This document shows positions 9,116 through 19,009 of a DNA stretch of 64,000 nt, piece after piece. The stretch lies in the NCBI RefSeq assembly GCF_014698475.1, contig NZ_JACJTB010000019.1, positions 1 through 64,000 of the forward strand, given 5' to 3'. Every line of letters begins with the position of its first letter. Within the stretch, counting starts at the first letter, position 1. Both the position numbers and the translations under genes were made by a program. Source of the stretch: Nostoc spongiaeforme FACHB-130 (GTDB lineage Bacteria; Cyanobacteriota; Cyanobacteriia; Cyanobacteriales; Nostocaceae). Below the pieces are notes generated by a model, which saw nothing but the letters and a program-made list of their open reading frames with translations, was not told the DNA's origin and searched no databases.

Positions 9116-12100
9116 CTATTGTGGCTCTGAAGGATTGATTTTAGCTAACGATTTACTACTTGTTACCTGACGAATTGGTAGTTCAACTACAAACTCTGAA
9201 CCTTTGCCGAGTTCCGAGTGGCAATATATCTTACCTTTATGTTTATCTGTAACAATTTGATAACTGATAGAAAGCCCTAGCCCTGTACCTTTACCAACAA
9301 TTTTAGTTGTAAAAAATGGGTCAAACAATCGCGCCAAGATATTTTCTTCTACACCAAATCCATTGTCAGCAATCCGAATCGAAACCCAGTCTTTATTCAT
9401 GAGAGAAGTAGAAATCCGAATTTCACTAGGTTTTGCTGCTAGTGATTCAAGAGTAGATTGGGCATTTCGCTCTTCTAAAGCATCAATAGCATTAGAGAGC
9501 AAATTCATAAATACTTGGTTTAATTGACCAGGATAGCATTCGATTAAAGGTAAAGAATCATAGTCTTTGATGACATGAATAGTAGGGCTATCACCTGAAG
9601 GCTTTAAGCGGTGTTGCAAAATCATCAATGTACTGTCAATACCTTCGTGAATATTTGCTACTTTAAAATCAGCTTCATCTAAGCGAGAAAAATTGCGTAA
9701 TGAGGCGACAATTTCACAAATGCGTTCACTTCCTACTTGCATCGACTGAAATAATTTTGGTAAATCGTCAAATAGAAATTCGATTTCTGTGTTATTAAAA
9801 AATTCTCGAATTTCAGGGGCAGCATCGGGATGATGTTGGCGATAAAGTTTTACGCAACGGAGTAAATCTTGAGTATATTGGTGCGCGTGTTGCAAGTTGC
9901 CGTAAATAAAATTAATTGGGTTGTTAATTTCATGGGCAACTCCCGCTACTAATTGTCCCAAACTCGCCATTTTTTCGGCGTGAATAATTTGCATTTGGGC
10001 AGTACGTAACTCGTTCAATGCTTGGGCCAGTTGATTTGCTTCTTCACGGGTTTGACCGAGTAAACTAGATTGTTGGAATAAGTTGGCTTGACGCAAAGCA
10101 ACGCTGATTTGAGCGGCTACTTGGGTAACAAATTCGAGTTCTTCTTCTTCCCAATGACGTGCATGGGTGCATTGGTGAATGCACAACAAACCCCAGAGTT
10201 CATCACCTTCCATGAGGGGGACAACAATTTGGGCTTTGACTTGGAAGCGTTCAATGACATCTAGATGGGGGACTTTGGAACCAATGCTGTTGACATCAGA
10301 GATTACTTGTACTTGTCCTTGACGATATTGCGGTGCGAAATTGTCACCAAAGCAATAGTCTTGCACCTTCACAGACAAAGCAGAATCGAATTTAGGTAGT
10401 ACGTCTTCAGCGATAAATTCGCCACTACAAAAACCCACATTCGGATCAAAGCGAAATATCCCGACTCGATCTGCTGTGAGCGATCGCCTGATTTCTTGTA
10501 CTGTAGTCTTGAGGATAGTCTCTAAATCTAATGATTCTCGAATTTTAACCACCAAATCAAATAAAATTCGGCGCTGTTCTGCTGATTTGTGCAGTTCATT
10601 GGCGCGAGTCTGCACTTGAGTCATCATTTGAGAACTTTGCAGTGCTACTCCTAGTTGGCTGGCTACCTGTCCCAAAAATTCTACTTCTACAGTATCCCAG
10701 TGGCGTGGTGCAGAATGCTGATAAGCTGCCAGTAAGCCCCACAAATTTCTGCCGACAAAAATGGGAGTCAATGCGTAGGCACGAATTTTAAATTGCTCTA
10801 AAATATCCAGGTGACAGCGAGTGTGTCCAGCTTGGTAGATATCGTTGACAGCAAAATGTTCGTTGTTGCGATAACGTCCGCCTTTGGTTTCTTGCAGATA
10901 AGTATCTTGCCAAACGAGATTTTTGCCAAAGGGGTTGATGCTATCCCATTGTGCCTCAACCATCCCAAAATGACTCACAAATTCGCCACTCCAATCTTGA
11001 TTAAAGCGATAAACCCCAACTCTCTCGACTCGCAACAGCTTACATACTTCTTGGCAAGTTGTTTTCAAAATCAAATCAATATCCAGAGATGAGCGAATTT
11101 TACCGACGACTTCTGTGAGTGCGCGTTGACGAGCGATCGCTTCTTGTAAGGCGGTTGCTTGTTGTTTCGATTGATTCAAATTCTCGGCTTGTTGAATTGC
11201 AACACCTAATTGCGCTCCTACTTGTCCCAAAAACTCAACTTCATAATTTACCCATTGGCGTGGCCCAGAATGTTGATAAGCTGCAATCAGTCCCCACAGT
11301 TTCGTCCCAGTAAAGATTGGTGCTAAGGCATAAGCACGAATTTTAAATTGCTCAAGAATGTCAATATGGCAACGTGAGTGACCAACTTGGTAAATATCAT
11401 TGACAACAAAACTTTCGTTGTTGCGGTAGCGCCCCCCTTTGGTTTCTTGCATGTAGGTATCTTCCCACACCAAATTTTTCCCAAATGGGCTGAGTCTATC
11501 CCACTGTGCTTCCACCATCCCAAATTGGCTGACAAATTCACCACTCCAGTCTTCATTAAAGCGATAAACTGCCGCCCTCTCTAGCTTGAGAAGTTTGCAG
11601 AGTTCTTGACAAGCAGTGTTGAGGATAATTTCGGTATTGACTGATGAGCGAATATTCCCGACTACTTCTGTTAAAGCACGTTGTCTGGCGATCGCATCTT
11701 GCAGTTCGGCGGTGCGTTGTTTGGTTTGCTCAATCATTTCGGCTTGCTGCATCGCTACGCCCAGATGGCTGGCGGCTTGTGCTAAGAATTCGACTTCGTG
11801 ATGTTCCCATTGCCGAGAAGCGGAGTGTTGATAAGCTGCCAGCAAACCCCACAGTTTAGCACCCACAAAAATAGGTGCGATCGCATACGCCCGAATCTGA
11901 AACTGTTCTAACACTTCAATATGGCAACGTGCATGACCTGCATCGTAAATGTCAGACACAGCAAACGGTTCATTTTTGCGATATCTTCCGCCCTGGGTTT
12001 CTTGTAAATGAGAATCTTGCCACACCAAGTCTTGACCAAAGGCTGTCAGTGTATTCCAAGGTGGTTCAGCAAAGCCCAAACGATTAATAAAACTACCACT

Positions 12101-12313
12101 CCAGTCAGGATTGAACTGGTAAATTGCTATACGCTCAATCTTTAACTGTCGGCAAAGGTCTTGACAAGTAGTTGAACACAAAGATTCTAACGGTACTGAT
12201 CCCCGAATTTTAGCCAAAATCCTTGCTAGTATTTTTTGATATTGGACATCAAGTTGTAATTGTTTTTGACATTCTTGTAAAGATGATGTCGCATCATAAT
12301 CATTTATTGACAT
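9116..12313 (-). CDS. multi-GAF sensor histidine kinase (four GAF domains)
   Basis: A 1065-residue soluble histidine kinase. Three GAF domains repeat with a period of about 186 residues and are closely similar; a fourth is diverged. Then come HisKA (VAHEINNP, phospho-acceptor His) and HATPase_c (N-box LLSNAIDALE, ADNGFGV, GKGTGLGLS). GAF1-3 each contain a Cys-His pair followed by an EQFxIRAY segment, where cyanobacteriochromes attach bilin. GAF4 has Pro-His instead. No transmembrane segment is visible. I use ATG 12313; an in-frame start at 12391 would add 26 atypical residues. No response regulator is adjacent. Confidence 0.85.
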   Translation of the reverse strand: MSINDYDATSSLQECQKQLQLDVQYQKILARILAKIRGSVPLESLCSTTCQDLCRQLKIERIAIYQFNPDWSGSFINRLGFAEPPWNTLTAFGQDLVWQDSHLQETQGGRYRKNEPFAVSDIYDAGHARCHIEVLEQFQIRAYAIAPIFVGAKLWGLLAAYQHSASRQWEHHEVEFLAQAASHLGVAMQQAEMIEQTKQRTAELQDAIARQRALTEVVGNIRSSVNTEIILNTACQELCKLLKLERAAVYRFNEDWSGEFVSQFGMVEAQWDRLSPFGKNLVWEDTYMQETKGGRYRNNESFVVNDIYQVGHSRCHIDILEQFKIRAYALAPIFTGTKLWGLIAAYQHSGPRQWVNYEVEFLGQVGAQLGVAIQQAENLNQSKQQATALQEAIARQRALTEVVGKIRSSLDIDLILKTTCQEVCKLLRVERVGVYRFNQDWSGEFVSHFGMVEAQWDSINPFGKNLVWQDTYLQETKGGRYRNNEHFAVNDIYQAGHTRCHLDILEQFKIRAYALTPIFVGRNLWGLLAAYQHSAPRHWDTVEVEFLGQVASQLGVALQSSQMMTQVQTRANELHKSAEQRRILFDLVVKIRESLDLETILKTTVQEIRRSLTADRVGIFRFDPNVGFCSGEFIAEDVLPKFDSALSVKVQDYCFGDNFAPQYRQGQVQVISDVNSIGSKVPHLDVIERFQVKAQIVVPLMEGDELWGLLCIHQCTHARHWEEEELEFVTQVAAQISVALRQANLFQQSSLLGQTREEANQLAQALNELRTAQMQIIHAEKMASLGQLVAGVAHEINNPINFIYGNLQHAHQYTQDLLRCVKLYRQHHPDAAPEIREFFNNTEIEFLFDDLPKLFQSMQVGSERICEIVASLRNFSRLDEADFKVANIHEGIDSTLMILQHRLKPSGDSPTIHVIKDYDSLPLIECYPGQLNQVFMNLLSNAIDALEERNAQSTLESLAAKPSEIRISTSLMNKDWVSIRIADNGFGVEENILARLFDPFFTTKIVGKGTGLGLSISYQIVTDKHKGKIYCHSELGKGSEFVVELPIRQVTSSKSLAKINPSEPQ

Positions 12314-12503
12314 AAACTGTTGAAAACTTAAACACTTAGTTACAGTGTTCCCGGTTTTACTTTTTGACTCACAGATAGCAACAAGAACCAACTATGTCTT
12401 GAGGCAAATTTTCTCATCTTCACAAGACTTTTACGTTTCCCATCAAAGTGTTGAATCGGCTAAAACACATCAAAATTATGATTCAAGTTTAAATTTTCAA
12501 TCT

Positions 12504-12833
12504 TTAAATTGATTCGCTACTAGTTAATTCTTTCTGCTCGTAGTAACGACAACCTTGACAGGGACCACAGGGGTTAACAGCACAACGAATATAACCAGAA
12601 CGGGCGTTAAATTTGCAACTAATGTCACCAATTAAATAGCCTACCCCTTCTAAATAGTAGCGATCGCCCTCCATCCGTTGGATGTTGTGTCTATCCCTTG
12701 TCCCGGCAAAATTCATGGCTGCTTGTCTGAGCTGCGCCCTTGTTCTTAAATGGGTTTTCCTAATTAACCACAAAGAAAACAGGGACGGTAAAAAACCAAC
12801 GACAATTATCAAAAGTGTCTTTATATTTAACAC
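12504..12833 (-). CDS. small membrane-anchored cysteine-rich protein (DUF6464-like)
   Basis: A 109-residue protein. One N-terminal transmembrane segment (about 5-23) is followed by a soluble part with four conserved-looking cysteines: CKF, CAVNPCGPC and QGCRYYE. I believe it matches the cyanobacterial family annotated DUF6464 (pattern YLEGVGYLIGD, then RCAVNPxGPC), but this rests on memory of the family. The cysteine cluster could hold a metal. No function is known. Confidence 0.6.
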   Translation of the reverse strand: MLNIKTLLIIVVGFLPSLFSLWLIRKTHLRTRAQLRQAAMNFAGTRDRHNIQRMEGDRYYLEGVGYLIGDISCKFNARSGYIRCAVNPCGPCQGCRYYEQKELTSSESI

Positions 12834-12890
12834 CTTCTTTTTACCCCTTTTATGCGCTGATTGATTGATCGTCCCAGATATGACATTCTA

Positions 12891-13039
12891 CCCGAATTTC
12901 TCACGTATGGGTAACGGGTGTGGGGAGAGAGGGGAGTGTGGGGAGAGGAGGGGGAAAGATTTCTTCACTATCCTCCCACCCTTCCCACCCTTCCCACACC
13001 TCCCACACCCCTGGATTTCTCTCTTGTGAGAAATCCAGG
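12891..13039 (+). repeat. MITE-like element, copy A
   Basis: A 149-base repeat. The left end is CCCGAATTTCTCAC and the right end GTGAGAAATCCAGG, 14-base inverted ends with two mismatches. The right part also forms a hairpin (CTGGATTTCTC with GAGAAATCCAG). The interior is G-rich, then C-rich, and folds back. It is flanked by TCTA on both sides, a possible target duplication. Related copies are at 16109-16269 (reversed) and 20542-20673. Confidence 0.7.
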
Positions 13040-13156
13040 TCTAGTGGTTGCCAGAATGCAACTAGGGCGTGGCATCTGGCAAAAACTACCAGTGCCACTT
13101 CAATCAGCATAACCGCTACAACCGATTGGGTGAACCACGGTTAATTTTTTATAACT

Positions 13157-13681
13157 TTAAGATTTGTTGATTAGCGCCCCCAAGGAAAAAGTTTTTGGTT
13201 CAATATCCGCTTTTTGTTGGTTTTTTTGGTGTCTTTGTGCGGCTAATCTGCGGTTTTTATTGTGCTGTCTCAGTTTTTGTGCTAGTGATGCGGCTTCTCT
13301 TTCAGCACGGAATAAATCAACTTTTCTTGTTGTCAGAATTAAAGAATCATCTGACTTTTGTTTTACCCAAGGAATACTGACTGTAAAGTATTTAAAAATG
13401 TTTTTACGAGATTTACCATTTCCTGACCAAAAATTTCTTTGGCTGTTGATTGCAGAAGCGATCGCTTTTAATTCTAAAATCTCAGTTTCTAACTCTGCGG
13501 CCATTTGATTGATAGTTTGGGCTTGCGCTACTAAACGCTCCCAACCACTGATGATTTTTTCTTCTGGCGGTTGTAGGGGTGCGATCGCAGACTGTGATGC
13601 GGGAGGTAAGATGGAACTTTTGTAACTGTGTGCGATTTTTTTCATAGTTCCTCTGCTAATGCTACTGAGCTTGTTAGGCAT
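13157..13681 (-). CDS. hypothetical protein with central coiled coil
   Basis: A 174-residue protein not recognised as a known family. Residues about 47-80 are heptad-rich (GWERLVAQAQTINQMAAELE and on), suggesting a coiled coil. The C-terminal third is basic, with EREAASLAQKLRQHNKNRRLAAQRHQ. A second ATG at residue 13 (MKKIAHSY) is a plausible alternative start. It stands divergent from cruP, with about 85 bases between the starts. Confidence 0.5.
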   Translation of the reverse strand: MPNKLSSISRGTMKKIAHSYKSSILPPASQSAIAPLQPPEEKIISGWERLVAQAQTINQMAAELETEILELKAIASAINSQRNFWSGNGKSRKNIFKYFTVSIPWVKQKSDDSLILTTRKVDLFRAEREAASLAQKLRQHNKNRRLAAQRHQKNQQKADIEPKTFSLGALINKS

Positions 13682-13766
13682 TGTAGCAGCATTTTAATAC
13701 AAATGTACTAATTAAGTAAATCCTGCAAAGATACGATCATGAGTGTACTCAACCGAGAAACGCTGT

Positions 13767-15320
13767 ATGTCTAGTCCACTAACCGAAAAAATTCTCTCTC
13801 AACTTCCGGGTGATGTGTTGCGTGGGTTGCGTCGTACTGATGACATCCTGACAACCATTCGAGAAGATACTGCACCCATACCAACAGTAGTCAAGGAAAG
13901 TCAGCAAGATTTAGATCATCTGGAGTGGGATGTCATTATTTGCGGAGGGACTCTAGGCATTTTAATTGGTTGTGCTTTAGCCGTTAGAGGATTGCGTGTA
14001 GCGTTAATGGAGCGTGGAATATTAAAAGGCAGAGAACAAGAATGGAATATTTCGCGCCAAGAATTAGAAGTATTTTTGCAATTAAACTTGTTAACAAAAG
14101 CAGAATTAGCAAGTGCGATCGCCACTCAATATAACCCAGCTAGGGTAAGTTTTTATGGTGGTTTAGAAGTTTGGGTAGAAAACGTCCTCAATATCGGCGT
14201 AGATCCTGTTTATTTACTCGCAACATTAAAAAATAAATTTCTGGCGGCTGGTGGAAAATTATTAGAAAATACACCCTTTACTGAAGTTGTCGTTCATCCC
14301 AATGGCGTGATTGTTAATCAACAATTTGCTGCTAAATTACTCATCGATGCAATGGGACATCTTTCACCCATCACCAAACAAGCACGCCAAGGCAAAAAAC
14401 CTGATGCTTTATGTTTAGTTGTGGGAAGTTGCGCTCAAGGTTTTCCGGAAAATCCATCAGGCGATTTGTTGTTATCCTTTACATCCTTGCAGAATCAGTG
14501 CCAATACTTCTGGGAGGCTTTTCCCGCTAAAGACGGCAGAACCACCTACTTATTTACCTACATGGATGCCCATCCACAACGCTTGAGTTTAGAAACTTTA
14601 TTTGAAGAATATCTGCGCCTACTGCCCACATATCAAGGCGTAGAATTGTCAGATTTAAAATTTCAACGGGCGTTATTTGGTTTTTTCCCGACTTACCGCG
14701 ATAGTCCACTCAAAACCCCCTGGAATCGAATTTTACCAGCCGGAGATAGCAGTGGGAGTCAATCGCCGTTAAGTTTTGGTGGTTTTGGTGCAATGGTGCG
14801 TCACCTCAAACGTTTAACTTTTGGGATTGAAGCAGCATTACAAACAAATCAATTATCTGCACAAGCATTGTCACTACTGCAACCATATCAACCAAATTTG
14901 AGTGTAACTTGGTTATTTCAAAAAGCTATGAGTGTGGGTGTAAATCAAAATATTCCCCCAGAGCAAATTAATCAATTGCTGGCGGCAGTATTTGAGGAAA
15001 TGCAAAAGCTCGGTAATCCAGTCCTCAAGCCATTTTTGCAAGATGTGGTGCAGTTTTCGGCATTGACAAAAACACTGATGAAAACGGGGTTATCTCATCC
15101 AAAATTAATTGCCAAAATAATTCCCCAAGTTGGGTTAATAAACTTACTTGATTGGTTGGTGCATTATGGAAATTTAGGTATTTACACTGCCTTGTTTACT
15201 CTTAGTCCAGTGTTAGAAACATGGATTAAGAGCCTACCAACTCAACAACAATATTACTGGCATCGCTTGATGGATGCTTGGAAGTATGGCTCTGGTGCTG
15301 ATTACTGTGATGAAAGTTAA
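13767..15320 (+). CDS. cruP: CruP-like FAD-dependent lycopene cyclase-family protein
   Basis: A 517-residue flavoprotein. The FAD-binding segment VIICGGTLGILIGCALAVRGLRVALMERG is at about residues 56-84, and LKGREQEWNISRQEL follows at once, which is typical of the CruA/CruP lycopene cyclase group. Later motifs include PAGDSSGSQSPLSFGGFG. In other cyanobacteria CruP is a paralogue whose cyclase activity is doubtful and which has been linked to limiting carotenoid oxidation. I start at ATG 13767 rather than the GTG at 13743. The next gene follows after 25 bases and may be co-transcribed. Confidence 0.8.
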   Translation: MSSPLTEKILSQLPGDVLRGLRRTDDILTTIREDTAPIPTVVKESQQDLDHLEWDVIICGGTLGILIGCALAVRGLRVALMERGILKGREQEWNISRQELEVFLQLNLLTKAELASAIATQYNPARVSFYGGLEVWVENVLNIGVDPVYLLATLKNKFLAAGGKLLENTPFTEVVVHPNGVIVNQQFAAKLLIDAMGHLSPITKQARQGKKPDALCLVVGSCAQGFPENPSGDLLLSFTSLQNQCQYFWEAFPAKDGRTTYLFTYMDAHPQRLSLETLFEEYLRLLPTYQGVELSDLKFQRALFGFFPTYRDSPLKTPWNRILPAGDSSGSQSPLSFGGFGAMVRHLKRLTFGIEAALQTNQLSAQALSLLQPYQPNLSVTWLFQKAMSVGVNQNIPPEQINQLLAAVFEEMQKLGNPVLKPFLQDVVQFSALTKTLMKTGLSHPKLIAKIIPQVGLINLLDWLVHYGNLGIYTALFTLSPVLETWIKSLPTQQQYYWHRLMDAWKYGSGADYCDES

Positions 15321-15345
15321 ATAGTATGTGTGTGAGGATAATCTA

Positions 15346-16047
15346 ATGGAACGGAAAGCTGGCGGTATTAAATATTTTGCGGTGTTAATTGGTTTACTGC
15401 GTGATCGCCAAGGTTTTTTAGAAGAAGTTCGTCAAGGAATTAGAATCCCTAGTAAGATAATTTCTTTGCTAGTTTGTAGTTCTATTTTCATTGCCATCTA
15501 CGGGGGAATTATTGGTTCTTCTCATAGCTGGATGCAGGCTATTTCTTCGGCGGTGAAACTACCAGCACTGTATTTAATTACTTTGCTAATTTGTCTGCCC
15601 ACACTATTTTTCTCTAATATTATTTTTGGTTCCAAGCGGACTTTTGGGCAGCATTTTATTTTAGTACTGACAGCAGTTGCAGTTACAAGTGTTTTGTTAT
15701 TTAGTTTTGCACCAATCACGCTGTTTTTCTTAATCACCACCAATAACTATCAATTTATCCTGGTATTAAACGTATTAATCTTTGCCATCACTGGATTTAT
15801 TGGGATTTCCGCTTTATACCAAGCAGCCAATATAGTTATTGAACAAGAGGATGATGGTAGTAAAACTCGCAAGCGAATCTTACAATCTTGGCTGTTTCTT
15901 TATGCTTTTGTGGGTAGCCAATTAGGTTGGACTCTTAGACCTTTCTTTGGTTCCCCTATGCACCCCTTTCAACTGTTCCGCGAAAGAGAAGGTAATTTTT
16001 ATTTAGGTGTAATGAAAGCTATCGGCTATCTTTTAGGATTCAATTAA
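15346..16047 (+). CDS. Yip1-like multi-pass membrane protein
   Basis: A 233-residue membrane protein with about five hydrophobic helices from residue 40 to 165, then a helix and a hydrophilic end (LRPFFGSPMHPFQLFRERE). Close relatives in cyanobacteria are often labelled actin-binding WH2 domain protein, which is very likely wrong; the layout is closer to Yip1 proteins. I start at ATG 15346. It lies 25 bases after cruP on the same strand. Confidence 0.65.
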   Translation: MERKAGGIKYFAVLIGLLRDRQGFLEEVRQGIRIPSKIISLLVCSSIFIAIYGGIIGSSHSWMQAISSAVKLPALYLITLLICLPTLFFSNIIFGSKRTFGQHFILVLTAVAVTSVLLFSFAPITLFFLITTNNYQFILVLNVLIFAITGFIGISALYQAANIVIEQEDDGSKTRKRILQSWLFLYAFVGSQLGWTLRPFFGSPMHPFQLFREREGNFYLGVMKAIGYLLGFN

Positions 16048-16108
16048 ATAGAGCAACGTAAATATTTGTATTTAGGAAAAGTCCAACAAAGATTGTTTGA
16101 GAGAAAGG

Positions 16109-16269
16109 CCTGGATTTCTCTCTTGTGAGAAATCCAGGGGTGTGGGAGGTGTGGGAGGTGTGGGAGGATGGTGAAGAAATCTTTCCCCCCTCTCTTCCCA
16201 CACTCCCCACACTCCCCTCTCTCCCCCCCAAACTCACCACACCCGCTACCCATACGTGAGAAATTCGGG
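16109..16269 (-). repeat. MITE-like element, copy B (reversed)
   Basis: A 161-base copy of the repeat at 12891-13039 in the opposite orientation, from CCTGGATTTCTC to GTGAGAAATTCGGG. Both flanks read AAAGG (16104-16108 and 16270-16274), a 5-base direct repeat that looks like a target-site duplication. Confidence 0.7.
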
Positions 16270-16616
16270 AAAGGGTGTAAGGGCTTCGTCGTGAGCGTCA
16301 ACTGAACGATGAAAGCATAGGGGTGTAAGGGTTTTGAATACCTACACCCCTACGGGGAAATCAAAATTCAACAGTCAGAAAATTGTTGACCCTCCGAATT
16401 TTAGATTTTGGATTTTGGATTTTGGATTCTTTAGGGTACAAGCCCCACCCCGCAGAATTTTGGATTTTGGATTTAATCTAAAATCGCAAATCTAAAATCA
16501 AAAATTGTTTATCCCTTGTGGTCGGGGTCAATCCAAAATTGCAAATCTAAAATCCAAAATTACTGGACTTTTAACTTAAATGTTGCCTCTTCGCTCAGTA
16601 TTTTGCCATAACTCAA
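16270..16616. other. intergenic region with heptamer tandem repeats
   Basis: No gene seen. At 16316-16355 is the hairpin-forming repeat GGGTGTAAGGGTTTTG paired with CTACACCCC, also found at 25085-25120. From about 16400 to 16560 are tandem heptamers of the GGATTTT type and their reverse complements (AAAATCC). These are short tandem repeats typical of heterocystous cyanobacteria, and they fold back on themselves. Confidence 0.6.
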
Positions 16617-17078
16617 TTATTGGTTAGGAGGAGCAACAACGGCTTTGTTAACTACGCTCTTTACACCTTTGATTTCTTGTGCGAGGGGCTGAATCTTATT
16701 CAACTGATCTTGATTATTTACAGTACCATTGACGGTGACTGTACCATTTTTATCGGCAGCAACTGTTAGCTGACCACCAGGAATGTTAGCTTCTAATTTA
16801 GAACGGACTTCACTGGCTAGGTCGCCTGTAGCTCTTTGGGTATCACCACCAGTAGCATTGTTGCGTTGTTCTCGCGCCCGGATATCTTCATTTAGTTGTC
16901 GGCGGCGCAGTTCACTTTGAGCATCTTCTTTTGCTTCTTGAGTTGTTTGTGCAGCCGGGGAAGCAGGATTTTGATTTACTGTATCTGGTGCTGATTCACT
17001 GGTGCGAGAAGGATTTTGACAAGCAGCAGCACCAAGAAGAAGTAAGCCACTAATAAAAAAGGGAGCTAGTTTTTTCAT
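16617..17078 (-). CDS. BON-domain lipoprotein
   Basis: A 153-residue exported lipoprotein. The N-terminus MKKLAPFFISGLLLLGAAAC is a lipoprotein signal with the lipidated Cys at about residue 20. A low-complexity linker follows, then one BON domain (about 86-150: VRSKLEANIPGGQLTVAADKN and on, ending VKSVVNKAVV). BON domains bind phospholipid or tether envelope proteins. It lies 50 bases downstream of the YflT-repeat stress protein on the same strand, so the two are probably expressed together. Confidence 0.85.
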   Translation of the reverse strand: MKKLAPFFISGLLLLGAAACQNPSRTSESAPDTVNQNPASPAAQTTQEAKEDAQSELRRRQLNEDIRAREQRNNATGGDTQRATGDLASEVRSKLEANIPGGQLTVAADKNGTVTVNGTVNNQDQLNKIQPLAQEIKGVKSVVNKAVVAPPNQ

Positions 17079-17128
17079 TGGTTTAACTTAATGATTGATA
17101 GATTAGCAATGAAGGGTTTTTGTTTTAG

Positions 17129-18721
17129 TTAGAGTGTGTCGTCCCGGCGATCAACGATGGTGACGGTGGGATCTGTACGATCGCCTGTCATGGGATAATT
17201 GGCGCGACCAGTTTCCATCACTGGGGTTTCTTGATGTCTTGTCCAATCCAAACCGCGATGGGATTCGGTATCAACATCAGTCGCATCAAAAATGTCAAAG
17301 TCTTCAATACCACGACGTTGCAGAATAGTTTGGGCGTGTTGAATTTCTGCTTCTGTACCATCAACCATGACTAAGTAATCGCCGCGTTGGAAGCGATCGC
17401 TATAAGCTCTTGCACGGTCTTCAGGAATCCCTAATCCCACTAATGCGCCCACTAAACCACCAGCAGCTGCACCAATCGCCCCACCAGCTACAGTTGTGGC
17501 TAAAGCGGTTGCTAATGCACCACCAGCAATGACAGGCCCAATTCCAGGGATGGCTAATGCACCCAGACCAACTAATAAGCCACCTAAACCACCCAATGCA
17601 CCACCTGTTGCGGCTCCAGCTTTAGCACCTTCATCAGCTTTGTTACCGACACCAGCCACACCATGACCATTTGTGTCTTTAGCAATCAGTGAAACGCGAT
17701 TCATGGGGAAGCCAGCATCTCTAAGTTCATGTAGTGCGGCTTCTGCGTCACGGCGGTGGGAAAATACACCTATGGCGCGGCGGTTCTGATGTAGGGGTGT
17801 AGTGGCGTGACTGTGGGGGTCAAAAATCTGCCACTGTTGAATTCTATGGCGGTTGAGAATCGCCGCCGCCCGATGGATTTCGTCATCTGTACCACTGACT
17901 GCAACGATGTAATCGCCGTGATTGATGCGCTCGTTATAAAAGCGGGTGCGGTCATCTGGTAATCCATAGCGCACAGCATCCAGGCGCTCGCTATAATTCA
18001 CCCCTCTTAAAGCTGTTTGATCAATTGACTGCTGATGAATCAAGGAAATTTGGCTCAGAGGAAAGCCAGCCACTCGTAAATCATTAATTGCGGCTTCTGC
18101 ATCTTGACGCAGACTGAAGTAACCTAAAGCATGTTTGGCATAACCAGTTGTGGGATGAACTTCATGAGTATGGGGATGGTTGTAAATACCATACTCTTCA
18201 ATTCCCCGACGATGTAAAATGGCTTCGGCTCTGGCAATTTCATCGTCTGTACCATCGACGATGACCAAATAACCACCCCGTTGGACACGTTCGTTATAAA
18301 CTTTGGCACGTTCTTCAGGGATTCCCAAACCAATCAAAGCGCCAATTAAACTACCAGCCACTGCACCAATACCAGCCCCAGCAATAGTAGTAGCGATCGC
18401 TGTTGCAGTTGCACCAGCCAACATAATTGGCCCAATTCCAGGGATGGCTAAAGTTCCGAGACCAACTAATAAGCCTGTTAAACCGCCTAAAGCACCACCT
18501 GTAGCTGCACCCACCGCAGCACCTTCGTCAGATTTATCACCCACGCGATCGCTGACTTGCGTACCAGCAATCTCATCTTTACCATCAGCATCTCTCGCAA
18601 TCACAGAGACTCTATCCATCGGAAAGCCAGAATTTCTCAATTCATGTAATGCTTCTTCAGCATCCCTGCGATTAGAAAATACACCTATAGATCGTCTCCG
18701 TACACCAACAACCATTCTCAC
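17129..18721 (-). CDS. general stress protein with three YflT-type repeats and two glycine-zipper segments
   Basis: A 530-residue protein. The unit RRSIGVFSNRRDAEEALHEL with GFPMDRVSVI recurs at about residues 9, 196 and 314. Units 1 and 3 are each followed by a Gly/Ala-rich stretch of about 70 residues (GAATGGALGGL, IPGIGPI) that could insert in or associate with membrane, and then by a YLVIVDGTDDEIARAEAIL module. The middle unit lacks the glycine stretch. It looks like an internal duplication. The family is described as heat- or general-stress-induced. It probably forms an operon with the BON lipoprotein. Confidence 0.8.
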   Translation of the reverse strand: MRMVVGVRRRSIGVFSNRRDAEEALHELRNSGFPMDRVSVIARDADGKDEIAGTQVSDRVGDKSDEGAAVGAATGGALGGLTGLLVGLGTLAIPGIGPIMLAGATATAIATTIAGAGIGAVAGSLIGALIGLGIPEERAKVYNERVQRGGYLVIVDGTDDEIARAEAILHRRGIEEYGIYNHPHTHEVHPTTGYAKHALGYFSLRQDAEAAINDLRVAGFPLSQISLIHQQSIDQTALRGVNYSERLDAVRYGLPDDRTRFYNERINHGDYIVAVSGTDDEIHRAAAILNRHRIQQWQIFDPHSHATTPLHQNRRAIGVFSHRRDAEAALHELRDAGFPMNRVSLIAKDTNGHGVAGVGNKADEGAKAGAATGGALGGLGGLLVGLGALAIPGIGPVIAGGALATALATTVAGGAIGAAAGGLVGALVGLGIPEDRARAYSDRFQRGDYLVMVDGTEAEIQHAQTILQRRGIEDFDIFDATDVDTESHRGLDWTRHQETPVMETGRANYPMTGDRTDPTVTIVDRRDDTL

Positions 18722-18921
18722 TTCTCCTAATTAATTAAAATCTTGTGATCACAAATTTATTGAGTTCAATAATCCTATTACTATCCTTTTTCGCTATAAT
18801 TTCCCTCAATCTCGCGGCGTAAAGTTATTCTCTACCAACAGATATACGTAAGTAGATAATTAATCTAGAAAACTTCTTTTTAAAATAAAAAATGGCATTA
18901 ATAACATATTTTTTCCAAATA

Positions 18922-18956
18922 AATATCCCCGACTTATTAAATAGTTCGGGGATATT
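18922..18956 (-). terminator. probable intrinsic terminator of acsF
   Basis: A perfect 11-base inverted repeat, AATATCCCCGA and TCGGGGATATT, lies 54 bases past the acsF stop. On the minus strand it is followed by TTATTTGG and then an A/T-rich run. Confidence 0.65.
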
Positions 18957-19009
18957 TATTCTGACTCCTGAATTCTGTTTTGATAAAAGCAATAGCTCAA
19001 CAAAACCAA

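Noticed and set aside
12918-13144. Overlapping short frames in the repeat at 12.9 kb
   Set aside because: They translate the G/C-rich fold-back repeat into GWEGWE or HPSHPS runs and recur wherever the repeat occurs.
13164-13508. Plus-strand frame opposite the 174-residue hypothetical gene
   Set aside because: The minus frame is longer with more protein-like composition; the plus frame is a shadow.
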